From the NCBI GenBank assembly GCA_951812925.1, contig OX638370.1, positions 100,640,897 through 100,704,896 of the forward strand: a stretch of DNA of 64,000 bases, in the 5' to 3' direction. Origin of the DNA: Calliopum simillimum (Eukaryota > Arthropoda > Insecta > Diptera > Lauxaniidae). Position 1 is the first letter of the stretch, and each line of letters starts with the position of its first letter. A program made the position numbers and the translations under genes. The notes beneath the pieces were generated by a model. The model ran no database searches, had not been told where the DNA came from, and saw only the letters and a program-made list of their open reading frames with translations. Positions 23,880 through 36,629 of the stretch are shown here, piece by piece.

Positions 23880-25580
23880 CTCTTTTTGAAAAAATGGAAT
23901 TTTTTCTATAAAAACCAAACTAATTAAAATAGAAAAATTTCATTAGTGGCACACAATAGCACAAGTATAGCACATTACAAAACACTTTTTTTTTTTTTTT
24001 TTTTGAGAAATCGAAAATGGCGCGACTAACTTTATATTGAAAAAATGGAAATTTGGAAATAAAATCGAACTAATTGAAACAGGAAAATTTTATTAGTGGC
24101 ACATAATAGCACAAGTATAGCACACTTTTTTTTTCAAAAAACGAAAATGGCGAGACTAACTTTATTTCGAAAAAAGGGAAATTTGGTTGAAAACCCGAAT
24201 TAATTGAAACAGAAAAATTTTATTAGTGGCACATAATAGCACAAGTATAGCGCATTACAGCACATTTTTTTTTTTTGAAAAATTGAAAATGGCGCGACTA
24301 ACTATATATCGAAAAAAGGGAAATTTGGAAATAAAATCAAACTAATTGAAACAGAAAAATTTTATTAGCGGCACATAATAGCACAAGTTAGCACATTACA
24401 GAACACTTTTTTTTTTGAAAAATCGAAAACGGCGGGTCTAACTTTATTTCGAAAAAAAGAAAATTTAGCTAAAAAACCGAACTTATTGAAACAGGAAAAT
24501 TTTATTAGTGGCACATAATAGCACAAGTATAGCACACTTTTTTTTTTTTTTTTTCAAAAATCGAAAATGGCGAGACTAACTTTATTTCGAAAAAAGTGAA
24601 ATTTGGTTGAAAACCCGAATTAATTGAAACAGAAAAATTTTATTAACGGCACATAATAGCACAAGTATAGCACATTACAGCACTTTTTTTTTTTTTGAAA
24701 AATCGAAAATGGCGCGACTAACTATATATCGAAAAAAGGGAAATTTGGAAATAAAATCCAACTAATTGAAACAGAAAAATTTTATTAGAGGCACATAATA
24801 GCACAAGTTAGCACATTACAGAACACTTTTTTTTTGAAAATCGAAAATGGTGGGTCTAACTTTATTTCGAAAAAAGGGAAATTTGCCTAAAAAACCGAAC
24901 TAATTGAAACAGAAAAATTTTGTTAGTGGCACATAATAGCACAAGTATAGCACACTTTTTTTTTTTTCAAAAATCGAAAATGGCGAGACTAACTTTATTT
25001 CGAAAAAAGGGAAATTTGGTTGAAAACCCGAATTAATTGAAACAGAAAAATTTTATTAACGGCACATAAAAGCACAAGTATAGCACATTACAGCACATTT
25101 TTTTTTTTTGAAAAATCGAAAATGGCGCGACTAACTATATATTGAAAAAAGGGAAATTTGGAAATAAAATCGAACTAATTGAAACAGAAAAATTTAATGA
25201 ACGGCACATAATAGCACAAGTTAGCACATTACAGAACACTTTTTTTTTTGAAAAATCGAAAATGGCGGGTCTAACTTTATTTCGAAAAAAGGGAAATTTG
25301 CCTAAAAAACCGAACTAATTGAAACAGAAAAATTCTATTAACGGCGCATAATAGCACAAGTATAACACATTACAGCATACTTTTTTTTTTTTTTTTGAAA
25401 AATCGAAAATGGCTGGTCTAACTTCATTTCGAAAAAAGGGAAATTTGGATAGAAAAACGAACTAATTGAAACAGAAAAATTTTATAAGCGGCACGTAATA
25501 GCACAAGTATACCACAAGTATAGCACATTACAGCATACTCTTTTTTTTTTTTGAAAAATCAAAAATGGCGGGGCTAACTT
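23880..25580 (+). repeat. Satellite array, 140-bp units in a three-unit higher-order repeat
   Basis: About twelve tandem units each contain ACTAATTGAAACAGAAAAAT, GGCACATAATAGCACAAGT, a poly-T run and CGAAAATGG. Three unit types are set by the bases after GGC: C type (CGAGACTAAC at 24151, 24571, 24984), A type (CGCGACTAACTATAT near 24295, 24715, 25128) and B type (GGGTCTAAC near 24434, 24851, 25266). Like types recur every 413-420 bp, so the order C-A-B repeats three times, with monomeric units at both edges. No ORF. Confidence 0.93.
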
Positions 25581-25589
25581 GACGAACAT

Positions 25590-27860
25590 AGAATCCTGCA
25601 AAAAAGGTTAGTAAGTAATACTGCATTCAGAAAAGTCTAATCTTGTTAAAAGTATGAGATTAAGATTAACCATGGTAAGCTTTGTTAGTTTAACTTTAAC
25701 TTCTAACAACACAAAAATGTATTAAATTTTCAAACCAATGATTAACAAATACTGCCCATTTTTTTCTTAATTTAAAACAAGATTTCGAAATTTTACTAAA
25801 GAAATGCTTTCATTCCTTTCAAAATGTTGTGGTATTAACTTAAAATGGACTAACTCAAATACTAGCAAAATAACAAATTTTTGGTATACTTTCTTGAAAG
25901 ATAAAACTGACTACCTTTTCTCTTTATCTCGTAAAACCTCTAGAACTGTTATAGAAGTCATCACTGGTCACTGCCTTATCGGTTATCATGCTTAGGTTGG
26001 CCTTAGACTACTTATAGATTCTACAATGGCTTCTAAAGCCTGATGCGGGCTAAAAACCAACTAGTTATTTTCAATTCAGAGTAAAATTTATTTCCATTTT
26101 CGAAAATACAAAATGGTTTAAGGCCCACTAGAAATAAAATAAATATTGTATGTCTGGCCATTTGCTAGTGCTGCCAATAGTGGTTTTACATTTGTGCTTT
26201 ATCGTAAAGACTTAAAGCGTAAAGCTCTTTTCAGATCGGATATTGAAACAATTTGTCAGTGAAAGTTTTTCTTATTTTTTTTTTGTGGAATTTTTCAATT
26301 TGTAAAGTGTTCATGTGCATTTTATCGTATATTTTGTGTTCAGTTTATGTTTTTTTTTTCTTTTTATACACCACGACTACGAGTGTTGGTGAATTTTATT
26401 GTGTTTGCGGAAATTTCAGTTATTTGTTTTGTTTTTTTTTATTGAATCGAAGAAAGGGGAAATTAAATTTGTATTTTTGTGGCAAAAGCTCAGACAGCTT
26501 TTCATATGATTTGTAGTGTGCGGAAACGGAAGTGTTGTTTGAATGTGTCGTATAGAAATAAATATTTACTCTGCACAATTGCAAAATTGAAAAGACGTTG
26601 GGCGCTACTGCATTATGAATAATGGTGTTTTCTTATTAAATTTTGGTTTTGTGTGATTTTTAAGATTTTTTTTCGTGACCTCAATATAAAATTAAAAACA
26701 TACTAAACTTTTATGAATTGCTTAATTTTATTGACACAAGTGTAAGTGAAAAGTCAACCATTTTAATTATATGAGAATGTGGCTTATAGGATTTATGAGC
26801 ATAATGAAAATTAAAGTTTAATTGCGCACATAAAAACAAGCAAAATCACATAAGATTTTATATGGCCTACATAGCAAGTATGAATGTACATTAAGGTGTG
26901 TCTACACATTGACTGAAATATATTCCTCGTTATATACATAATTAGTTTTTCACAATATATTTTGTCTACGGAAAAACTTTATGAGGGCTAACATTTTCAA
27001 AAAAATATAGTAAATAATATTATTTGATATTATAGATGCAAATTTTTGGATCTTTTGCTGATAAAGTTATAAGAACTTTGCGATTTTGAAAAGCAATCCC
27101 AAGATATCGTCTTCTCTACTGAAGCTATAGAATTTTTTAATATAACAGAAAGATTAATCGGAAATAGAAGTTACCTTTGAACAGGTTTTCGCGAAGAATT
27201 GTATTTTTGAATTTTTAGCTAAAGATATCTCGTGAAAATGAAGAGCTATGATTTTCCGGTTTGAGTACGCAGAAAACTTACTGTATAGTCAGTCAGGAAA
27301 TATTTCTGTTGGTTAAGAAAAATAATTAAAATTGGACTTTTTGACTTTGGTTTGAAGATGTTTCGTTGACTTTTGAAAAAGATAAATTGAGTCAATTTGT
27401 CAATAAAGTGGTATTCTTTTCTTCAGCGTTTGACTTTTAAGCTGATTAAAGACTTCAATAGATTTTCATCAAATAAAAATGCTCTTTTTTAGTCAGTTCA
27501 TTGTAGTGTACATTACATCGTATCGATCTCCATACAAAAAAAAAAAGTTCGCTGTAAGCCCCTATTTTGAAAGCTTATCGGTTTTGATTTTTAAGGAAAA
27601 AAAAATTTTTGTATTTCGACCTCTTAATTATAAGCTGTCTCGATGTGGGCTATATTTCATTCATAGAAGTAATTTATCTTTTTTTTTTAATATTTCTTTT
27701 AATTATTGAATCTTCTCTTCTTAGGAGAATAACAATAAGTTTAAAAATCTTAATCCTAAATAACATTATTATACATTATTATGCCTAATATATAATTTCA
27801 TATTAAATGTGTCTCCAGAGTTTATAGGGACTTGCACAAACCTATGAGTTCAGAACGCAT
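25590..27860. other. No gene seen
   Basis: Short ORFs (for example 25804-25995, 26253-26516, 27479-27709) are hydrophobic or low-complexity, without recognisable domains. No repeat match was noticed in the window. Confidence 0.45.
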
Positions 27861-27867
27861 ACAAATT

Positions 27868-28025
27868 TGCGCCAGTAGTTCCGGCTGCATATGTAGCAGG
27901 AACAACCACAAGATAGAGAGTATGCGCCAGTGGCTGCATATACCAGTTTCAAGTCCCACCGAAGAGAATGCGCCAGTTACCGGCTGCATAGAAAGAGTGT
28001 GCGCTAGATACCGGCTGTATATATA
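27868..28025 (+). repeat. Degenerate minisatellite GCGCCAGT...CCGGCTGCATA
   Basis: Four copies of a GCGCCAGT(a)CCGGCTGCATA-like motif are spaced irregularly by 30-55 bp (27870, 27925, 27970, 28001). It is more GC-rich than its surroundings. The ORF at 27832-28026 follows the repeat and is probably fortuitous. Confidence 0.5.
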
Positions 28026-28220
28026 ATTTTAGAACCCAGCCACCTTAACATGACTCATTGCTAACAATATTTATAGCAGGGCGATCCTTTCTTTTTAGTC
28101 AGGAGAAATTTTCTAAATTCTTCAAATTCCGTGCCAATGGATTAGGATGAAACATCAATCTTTCAGCATAATTTTATTTTTAATTTAATTTATCTGAAAT
28201 GTTTTTTTTTTTTTGGCTTG

Positions 28221-28693
28221 TTGTACTCACTATCTCAGTTTCAACCACTCTAAGGTGCCAAGGGCTCTTCATAAAATTGAAGCCCATAAAAAATTATAAA
28301 ATTCATCTCCACAAAGTTTCCTCAAGTTGTTGAAATTGAAGAAGTTATAGCGAATCTAAAATCTCAGTACAAAATATGAAAAACAAGATGCTTAAAAACG
28401 AAAGTTGCCCCCTAAAACTATGCCATATTCTTTTTTTGTAACATTCGACATTTCAAACAGTATGCAAATAAATAAAAAAAAAGAATCTTGCATAGTTTTA
28501 GGTGGCGATTTTCGTTTTTGAAACATCCTGTTTTTCATATTTTGTACTGAGGTTTTAGATTCGCTATAACTTCTTCAATTTTAACAATTTGAGGAAACTT
28601 TTTAAAGATGCATATTATTATTTCTTATGGGCTTTAATTGCACAAAGTGCCCTTTGCACCTTAGGGTGACAGAAACTGAGATAATGAGTACAA
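28221..28693. mobile_element. Fold-back MITE, 473 bp
   Basis: The ends TTGTACTCACTATCTCAGTT and reverse complement AACTGAGATAATGAGTACAA enclose two arms of about 200 bp centred near 28462. Shared blocks include TAGATTCGCTATAACTTCTT, TTTTTCATATTTTGTACTGA and ATAGTTTTAGG. No ORF. Would form a long imperfect hairpin. Confidence 0.85.
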
Positions 28694-28699
28694 CTAGTC

Positions 28700-30120
28700 G
28701 AAAAAACATTTGAGGTAAATTACTACTATGAACACACATCGTTACATTTACAACGATATGCCATACTTGATGATCGAATGTCAAATGGCGGAGCAATAGA
28801 GAAAGAATCATATAGCGTATTATTAGAGGTTGAAAAAAAGTGAACTTTTTTTTTGTATGGGGATCGATACTATCTAGTGTACATGTTCTCTTGTATTCAC
28901 CTGTTTAACATATCAAATTTTTAACATCACCTTTCGGTTATTTAAATATACATACTACAATATGTAAGTACTATACGAGAGTTGACTTTTTGATAACACA
29001 AAGATGTTTACTCATGTGCATATACATACGTTCTTATGTACTCGTATGTATATTTTATTAGTGGGATTTAACTTTGCTAAAGTTCTCAAAGAGTCTAAAT
29101 GACTTAATTTTAGTTGGTTTTTAAGATGAAAATGAACTTAGCTACGAGAAAAAGTTTTTTTTTTTTTTGTGTTTTTTGCTTATGAAAAAACTTTTTACTG
29201 TCAGAGGAAGAGTATCGAAAAGTTTTTCGGGTTTCTTTGGAAAATTTGTGTTGCTCTTGGCTTGAAAGTTTCTAAACATGCGTAATTAAAATTTGTACAA
29301 GAAGTGCAGTGTTAGTTATTTGAAGTTTTTTGTTTAATTTTTCTTAAATACCCCTTTTTTAATCAAATAAAATCTGCAATATGTCATTAATGTCTTTTTT
29401 TCTATGCTTATGTAGGTAGTTTTAGTGCTTAAATGACTCCTACTTGATTACTTTTTTCTTAAAAAACAGTTTTTATATTTAATGGTTTTTAACTGTTCAT
29501 AGCGTACAAACATCCAGGGGGTCATTGGCCTACGCGCCATGAATCGGCAAAATAATCATATGAACGGTAATTGCAAAAGTTACTCGCAGCATGTGTTTTT
29601 ATTTTCATCCAAAGTGCAGCCCTGTGTTCTAAGGAACTTTTTTTTCTACGTATTATTGGTCAATAGTCTAATGACCGCTACATCTATCAATTTTTTTTTT
29701 CAATATAACATAAAGTTTGAATTGCTTCCTAGACTTTTTCTTTATGATATTCAATTGCTTGCATCATTTGTTTCAATTTTTCGAGCCTGCAAAAGCATCA
29801 TGTGTCATAATGATGATTATCATTTGTACATGGGGTCTGAGGTTATCGCTTGCCATACTTTTGTCATTTTACATATTTTTTTCCGCTTGATTATTGTCAC
29901 TTTTCATAATGTCTTAATTATTAAGAATTATGAAAGAGTAACGTAGTTATGCAGAAGTTAATTGTTCGTTTTTAAGTTAACTACATACAATAGGCACAAA
30001 CGTGAAATCTGAAATGTAATTAGATAGTAGGGGAACTTCGGGTGTTGTGGTATGCTCGTTTCATGTGGTATAGTTACATAACTCCGATTTTAATAAGAAT
30101 TTACGGACGCCAGAAGACAA
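28700..30120. other. No gene assigned
   Basis: The longest ORF, 135 codons at 29539-29946, is hydrophobic, with no recognisable domain, signal or homologue; I do not call it a gene. The rest is AT-rich. Confidence 0.45.
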
Positions 30121-30127
30121 ACTAAGT

Positions 30128-30465
30128 AGTAAGGGCGTTACCTTTGGCCTGGCCAAAGTTAAATACACTACACTACAATATTCTCAAAATTTTGTTTGTA
30201 CGCCCTCTTAGCCAAATTCACTTAGTTTTTGCTTTGATCTTGCACTTGTGCGAAATATGGTTTCATTGCCTCAAATTACGATTGCACTGCAGAATTATGT
30301 AAATTTTGCTTGTATAGGATATGCCACGCCCTCTTGTTCGAGTTTGCCTAGTTTTTGCTCAGAGATTGCATTTGCTGTTTTTTTGTATCTGAGTGAAATT
30401 AGGTTAGGTTACCTCAAAAAATGCTTTCAAAATAGCATTTTGAAACATTTACATTGATTTCTCTC
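30128..30465 (+). repeat. Dispersed repeat, family D, second copy
   Basis: AGTAAGGGCGTTACCTTTGG followed by CCTGGCCAAA matches 60912-60942 nearly exactly. It continues with GCCACGCCCTCTTG and CCTCAAAAAATGCTTTCA as at 61000-61100. Confidence 0.75.
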
Positions 30466-30760
30466 CCATACAAAATTATGATGGAAATATAAAAAAAAAT
30501 TCTCATTTTCCCAACATTTTTCCTCTTTTTACGATCCCTTAAGAGCCCATATAAAGATTTAGATAGAAACATCAATTTTGTATGGGAGGCACCTCAAATG
30601 GTGGATAAAAGGGGTAAGTATATTCGAAAAAAATGCTGAAGAATACAAATAAATGAGGGCCGGTGAAAATTTTTGCTCTTTCCCGGCAATTAGGAATTTT
30701 TTTTGTTTTAATCAAAATTTTGTATGAGAGCCTCCTTACGCGGTAGAAAAAAGAGAGTAT

Positions 30761-31630
30761 TACACGCTTCAACAAAAATTTTATTTTTTTTGGGGATGGG
30801 TTCTAACCAAGCACTTTCGATTGCCATTGATGAGTAGAAAAAAACAGCTAAAGAATTTTTCAAAGTTCTGTCGTTAAGCTGCGCTATAACGGTTCAAAGT
30901 TCGAAAAATCAAGTATTATGGAAAAATCGTACTTATAGGTTAAAAATTCAAATTTTTTACATAAAATCTTGATTTCTCTTTTATGATGAATGGTTAACAT
31001 AACTTAAACATACTCCAATGGATATTTTCTTCGAAGATATTAAAAGCATATCTTGTACCGTTTTGGAGAAACGATAAATGAAGATTTCATCTAAAAAATT
31101 TTAGTTTTTAACCTAAAAATACGGTTTTTCCATAGTACTTAATATTTCGAACTTCGAGCCGTTAAAGCGCCGCTTTGCGACCGAACTGTGAAAAACCTTT
31201 TGACAGTTTTTTTCTACTCATCAATGGCAATCAAAAATACTCTACTAGAACACATCCCAAAAATTTGCATTGAGGGAAAAAATGCAAAATTGAGGGTATT
31301 TTTTCAATTTTTCACAGTTTTCTGTAATTTTCTACAAAACGGTACAAGATATGCTTTTAATAATTGAGAAAAAAATAATCATTAGAGTATGTTTAAGTTA
31401 TATTCTGAAGACATCATAAGCCAGAAATGAAGATTTTAAGTAAAAAATTTGAATTTTTAACCTAAAAGTACGGTTTTTTCCATAGTACTTGATTTATTGA
31501 ACTTTGAAACGTTATAGCGCTGCTTAACGACCGAACTTCAAAAAATCCTTTGGCAGTTTTTTTATACTCGCCAATGGTAATCGAAAGTGCTAGGTTAGAA
31601 CACATCCCAAATATTGTGTTGAAGCGTGTT
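30761..31630. mobile_element. Fold-back element with one left and two right modules
   Basis: The ends ACACGCTTCAACA (30762) and TGTTGAAGCGTGTTA (31616-31630) are inverted. A module with CTATAACG, a GTAC-CTATGG-AAAAACCGTA block and TTTTAACCTA is present once on the left in reverse orientation (30810-31080) and twice on the right in forward orientation (31095-31260 and 31330-31610). No coding sequence. Confidence 0.8.
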
Positions 31631-31888
31631 ATGTTTAAGAGAAATATTGGAAAAAAAAGTTAGTGGGTGTCAGAACATTTTTACACTCTTTCGGCAACGA
31701 AAAGTATTATAGTACACTTTCAATCACTTTTTTGTTGGTAAAAAAATTTAAAAAAATAATAGATCCCATCGTTTGCCCATTCTAAAAATAGTTTTAAGAT
31801 TTGTCGAATAAATATAAAGTTTTTTTAAATTTTTTTGTTTTAAAATATCGAAGAGTATTATCATTGCTAAAAATAGCAATTTAATTTT

Positions 31889-32012
31889 AGTACAGTCATT
31901 TGTTAGTTTTACCTGGAAAGTTTTGCGGGATTTTTGTAAACGAGTTCTTTCGATGATGCCTTATTAGCAAAGTTGAAATTCTGAAAGAGCACATCGAAAT
32001 CTATAAAAGAAC
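31889..32012. repeat. Partial copy of the 42.4-43.7 kb fold-back terminus
   Basis: TAGTACAGTCATTTGTTAGT, CCTGGAAAGTTTTGCGGGAT and CTGAAAGAGCACATCGAAAT match the terminal region of the element at 42400-43738, with the last block in the orientation of its right arm. A decayed solo end. Confidence 0.65.
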
Positions 32013-32019
32013 TCATAAT

Positions 32020-34250
32020 AATAATTTTTTTAGTTTCTTATAAAAAATTTCGTAAAAAGATAAAATCTTTTGAAAAAAAAAAAAAAAACAATCACATAAG
32101 TTGGCCGACTATTAGCGGAGTTATGAGCATTTCAAAAATCTAATCGATGCCGTTTTTGCAGCTTTTTCAGTTTTTTAAAAATTTGTGCCTCGGAAACGGC
32201 TTGATAAAATTTTTTTTTTTAAAATCATAGTTCTATAAAAAAAAGGTTCAAAAAAATTGGAGATGCAAAAGCCAAATGCTATTCGGTGACGTATTTAATG
32301 CCCCATATACTTTCCATGTATTCTCATTTTGTCTCAATACTCACACACAAGCAGAATATCCACTGCTGTAATCTTAGCAACTTAAAGTAAAATTTACGAA
32401 AAGCATTAAAAATTTGCACATTTTACAGCCTTAGCAATTTGTGTGGAACTTCAGCGTTTTTCTGACAGTCGCAGCAAGCAGTTTTGGTCATTTGTGATTT
32501 AAGCAAAAAAAAAAAAAAAACTCTGAAAAAAGTAAACCCAAACATTAAGCCAACACGTGACGTCATGCAACATTGCCAACGAAAAGGGCAGCTTTTGCAT
32601 TTCAAAAAGAGAATCTAAAAAAAAAGTTGGAATGTATAATTTGCATATCTCGAAAATGGAATTTTCCTTTTTTTTTTCTCTTGTAACTAAGTACATACAA
32701 TGAAATAGTTTGCATACTTTTGAAGTGTTGCTTCTTTTTTCGCACTCTTTCCCTTTTTGTTATATGTACTATATAAGCAATTGTTACGCTAAAGGCGTGC
32801 AAATGATGGGGTACTTCAATAAACAAAAATGACCATAGCATTTTGTATGTTAGTACAAATAAGTAATTCTAAATGTTTTTAAAAGTTACAGATGCAGAGT
32901 TATAAAATAATGCATGTGAGCGATTTCACGTAATAAAATAAATGTGGTCGAACAAGAAGAATTGTCTTGAACCGTCAACATGTAGCCATCGTTCGCTCTA
33001 AATACGAAGATATTTTCATAAGCACATATACGAGTAATAAGAATGTTGCTAGATACTCGACAAGAAAAATCGTCGAAAGTCAACTTAAAAAGCGTCATAG
33101 ATAAAAAAAGCACGTCCACATCTACTTATATATAAATACGCAAGACAAAAATTTGTCCCACCTTTTTTACTATGTTAGAAATGAAGCACGACTTTGAATT
33201 ATACACCATTAGAAAGGTATTTGCGTGCAAATGTGCACAAAGTTAAAACTATTTTATTATTTTCCCATTAAGCAAGGTAAAATAAAATGCAAATTTTTCA
33301 ATATTTACAACGATAATATACGCGGTCACACAGAGCTGAAAAGAGGATACAAAGAGAAAGACAAAAAGCTGACTGACGATAACTTTATGTTTTTTGTTTT
33401 CTTTTCGTTTCACATCTGTGGTTGTACCAGGGTTGATGAATGACTTTTCTTTTTTGTACCAAATAGCAAAAAAAGTACTAAAACTGTCCAAAAAGTACCA
33501 AAATTATTTAATACATTTGTGGTCAAATTTTGACCATTGGGCAATTCTAGTTAAAATAAATTTTCTGAACATACAATACATTAGAATAATTCAAATTTGT
33601 ATCGAATAAATTAAAGTTTTTCAAAGTTTCGCTATGATTTAAATAAGCACCATGTAAAATTTTGACCATTTCAGAGAATGTATTTGGTGAGGGTTGCAAT
33701 GTGGAGCTAATTAATACCATCAATTGAAAAATCGAGAAGCTTCAATAAAACGATTTTGGGAACTGTTTTATAACGTGGATTTACAGTCTAAACAATGTAT
33801 TTAAATTAGAGGCGATTATGTTGATTATTATCATTGTTGCTAGTACAAGTACGTACACATGAAGCTGTTTTTTGCTTCTTAAAAAAAAGAACTTGTCCGA
33901 AAAATCTTGAAGATTCCATCAGATGGGAACAATTTTAGGACTATGTACCTTCCCTGCAGGACCACGGACTATTCCAAAACTAGTTTGTAAACTACTCCAT
34001 CAGGACGACCGACTAGTCCAAATTCTGCTCCCATCATATATAAAGTTATTTTTACGTTTTGTATTGTTTGTCATTGGAAGTAACCAATTATCTCTTTATG
34101 CGTTACATTGAGGCCAGAAAAAGGTCAATTGTCTCTTTATGCGTTACATTCGAACCAGAAAAAGACCAATTATTTTATTTAAATCATTTATAAATTTCAA
34201 AGAATTTAATTTAATACCTATACAAATTTTACACAAAAACGTCAAAAAGT
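32020..34250. other. No gene seen; a dispersed repeat near 33410-33700
   Basis: The part near 33637-33680 matches 3985-4025 (AAGCACCATGTAAAATTTTG, CCATTTCAGAGAA). Other ORFs (for example 32602-32841, 32886-33119) overlap opposite-strand ORFs and have no recognisable features. Confidence 0.45.
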
Positions 34251-34257
34251 TTCATAG

Positions 34258-34332
34258 GCGAATGTGCTAAAGACTTTCTTATATATTTCTAAGCATTGTG
34301 TCCCAGGTTCAAATCTCAGTGTGGATGCATTT
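34258..34332 (+). other. tRNA-like segment, plus strand
   Basis: TAGGCGAATGTGCTAAAGAC, then GTGTCCCAGGTTCAAATCTC, which resembles the T arm and B box of a tRNA, ending in poly-T, a pol III-like terminator. A full cloverleaf is not evident. Confidence 0.35.
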
Positions 34333-34449
34333 TTTTTTATTATTTTTTTTATATTGGCTATATCGGACACATGTTTAATTTTTCGCTCATAAGACTCTTC
34401 AGGCAAATTATGTACAAATTAATGGAAATTCAAAATTTTAATTGAAAAT

Positions 34450-34520
34450 CAACGAGTGAAGGGTTCGAACCTGAGTCTCTCCACGCAACGCAAGTCATTA
34501 GACCGATACACTATTGTTTG
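34450..34520 (-). other. tRNA-like segment, minus strand
   Basis: On the minus strand: TAGTGTATCGGTCTAATGAC, a run of variable sequence, then CAGGTTCGAACCC, a strong B-box match. It lies about 120 bp from an opposite-facing tRNA-like segment. Likely SINE-derived or a degraded tRNA gene, not a functional tRNA. Confidence 0.4.
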
Positions 34521-34710
34521 CTCTTCTTTACAGTCGACGAACATCCAAACAGTACATACGTAGTCAGTAACGTTGTAGTTTCACTGACACAATCGAAACA
34601 CAATTGGACCACATTTAGTATTAACGACGGATGATGCATTTCATTCGGACCATTTTTGATACAAATGACTGACTTTGCATTACATTTGGAGCACTTTTGG
34701 CACAATTGAT

Positions 34711-35488
34711 AACACAGGCTTACAAAATAAAAAAATGTCATGGCGTTTTGACCAGACTATGTGTTTCCTAAGGACTTTGACGTCCTGAATCCGAATCCCG
34801 AGTCTGTTTCTTTCCAGAACGTCTGAGAAAAAATATTTCAAGGTCATATGGAGGTCATGTGTCGTTTAGTGATAAATTCGCTAAAATTCTGAAACTAATT
34901 TTTTATCACTGAGCCCTTAGTTTTTTAAAAGAATATGTGATCAAAAAGGTTATCTCGGACCTAGTTTCGGAGATATAGCCATCAGAAGATCCGGATGTAT
35001 CTTGTATGAAAACCGCTATAAGTTGGGAACTTTTGGATGGTTTTGTAAAATATTGGTGTCATATGAAAGGTATTTTGACAGTTTTTGAGATATGACCCTT
35101 TTTGAAATTTTGTGAAATTTTTCAATTACAACAACACCAACAACAACAACAACAAAAACAACGATAACAATAACAACAAAAACAAAATACCTTTCTTATG
35201 ACACCAATTTTTTTTCAAATCCATTTAGGGGTTCTCAACTTATAGCGGTTTTCATAGAAGATATATATTCTGATAAATTTGTTTCAGAATTTTAGCGAAA
35301 TTATCACTAAACGAAACATGATCCCCATTTTGACCTCCATATGACCTTTAAATCTTTTTTCTCAGACGTTCTGGAAAAAAACGGACCCGGAATTCGGACG
35401 TCTTAGGACGAATTAGGACGTCAAAGTCCCTAGGAAACACATAGTCTGATCAAAACGCCATGACATTTTTTTTTGTAAGCCTGTGTAA
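34711..35488. mobile_element. Fold-back element, 778 bp
   Basis: The ends ACACAGGCTTACAAAA and reverse complement frame arms of about 380 bp (GCGTTTTGACCAGACTATGT, CAGAACGTCTGAGAAAAA, ACCTCCATATGACCTT and ACCGCTATAAGTTG are each matched in inverse). The loop near 35110-35180 is a CAACAA repeat. No ORF. Confidence 0.85.
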
Positions 35489-35954
35489 TTTAAGTGAATT
35501 TTTTCTAGTCTTAGTTGTGGTCCGTTTTGGTCTACTTACAAAATAACTAGACCAAAGATGGAACTACTGAGGCAATTGTCTCCGCCGGTCCTACAGGGTT
35601 GCTGTGAAGGCTTGGTGAATGTTAACAATTTTCTGGCGTAGTCCATGAAAACTATGTAATGTTTAGTTATTTACAACTCTGCATACAATTTGTGAAGTAG
35701 TAGTGAAAAAGGTAACTGCATAAAGTATGAAGTAGTAAATATTGTTGCCGCTGTTATTGGACTTTTGTGTAAAGTTTGATTTGCATTTTCAACTGCTTTC
35801 AGTTGCACAGTGTTGCATTTTCTTTTACAATACTTCCAAGTTGTTATGTTAATTTTTCGTATTATGATGCAGATGCAACATTTTAGATTCGTTGTGCTTT
35901 AAATAATAAGATTCCCACCAAATGGTTATAGTAAACATGTCGGCTGATAAGATT

Positions 35955-36275
35955 CGGATCTTATGAAGAAGACATGACATTTTTGGTCAAACTAGATTTT
36001 ATTTATCAACATTGTCTCCTTCAAGAGCGATACAAACATTTCAGCGCTGCTCTAACATTTCGATACCTTTCTTGTAGAACAATATATATTTGGCCTCAAA
36101 ATATGCGATTTTTTTGGCGAGCACCTTTTCATTTGAGCCAAATCACTTTCCAGTGAACATTTTTCTTTTTAGATTTGCGCACACGTAAAAATCGCTGGGA
36201 GCCAAATCTGTAGAATAGGGTGGATGGGGATGCAATTTCAGTCAATAATGGTCGATTTTTCTGGTGCAGAGTCTA
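35955..36275 (-). pseudogene. Mariner transposase C-terminal fragment
   Basis: Minus-strand reading in two frames gives YST-LAPSDFYVCANLKRKMF-like residues near 36230-36150, then KKIAYFEAKYILFYKKGIEM and CIALEGDNVDK near 36100-35985. This matches the PPYSPDLAPSDF block and the C-terminal tail of mariner DD34D transposases. The upstream domains are absent or unrecognisable. The plus-strand 60-codon ORF at 35974 is the antisense shadow. Confidence 0.7.
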
Positions 36276-36439
36276 AAACTTGTCAGCCGATATGTTATAA
36301 ATGTACACCATAAACGATTTATCCAGAAAGTGCTTAAAACTTTCGTCCATGAAACCTTTGACTTCAAGAAACCATGTATATTTGTCAGCTATGCTTTTTT
36401 TACAAAATAAATTGATTAGTTTTGGAGTCGCAGTGAATT

Positions 36440-36620
36440 TTATTTTTTAGGGGCGTGGCACCGCCTTTTTATCCATTGAGAATTATTTGTCTTGGTGAAC
36501 TTTACACATGCAACAAATTTCAATTATCTGCGCAATTAGTTTCTATAGATATTATTTCTTAATTTATAAGAGGGCGTGGCGCTGCCCACTTTTGAGGTCT
36601 ATGACTAAGACGCTGTGAAA
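36440..36620. repeat. Two GGCGTGGC blocks of a dispersed family
   Basis: GGGGCGTGGCACCGCC near 36450 and AGGGCGTGGCGCTGCCCAC near 36571, each followed by similar text on response-free AT-rich DNA. Also seen at 800, 17873 and 51280. Confidence 0.4.
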
Positions 36621-36629
36621 TTTTTATTG

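Noticed and set aside
23880..25580. CRISPR-like array
   Set aside because: Units are tandem and 140 bp long with no constant-repeat/variable-spacer pattern, and the DNA is from a eukaryote. It is satellite DNA.
29539..29946. 135-codon plus-strand ORF
   Set aside because: It is the longest ORF outside transposons and receptors, but it is hydrophobic and low-complexity, with no domain, no splice partners and no paralogue. Chance ORFs of this length are expected.
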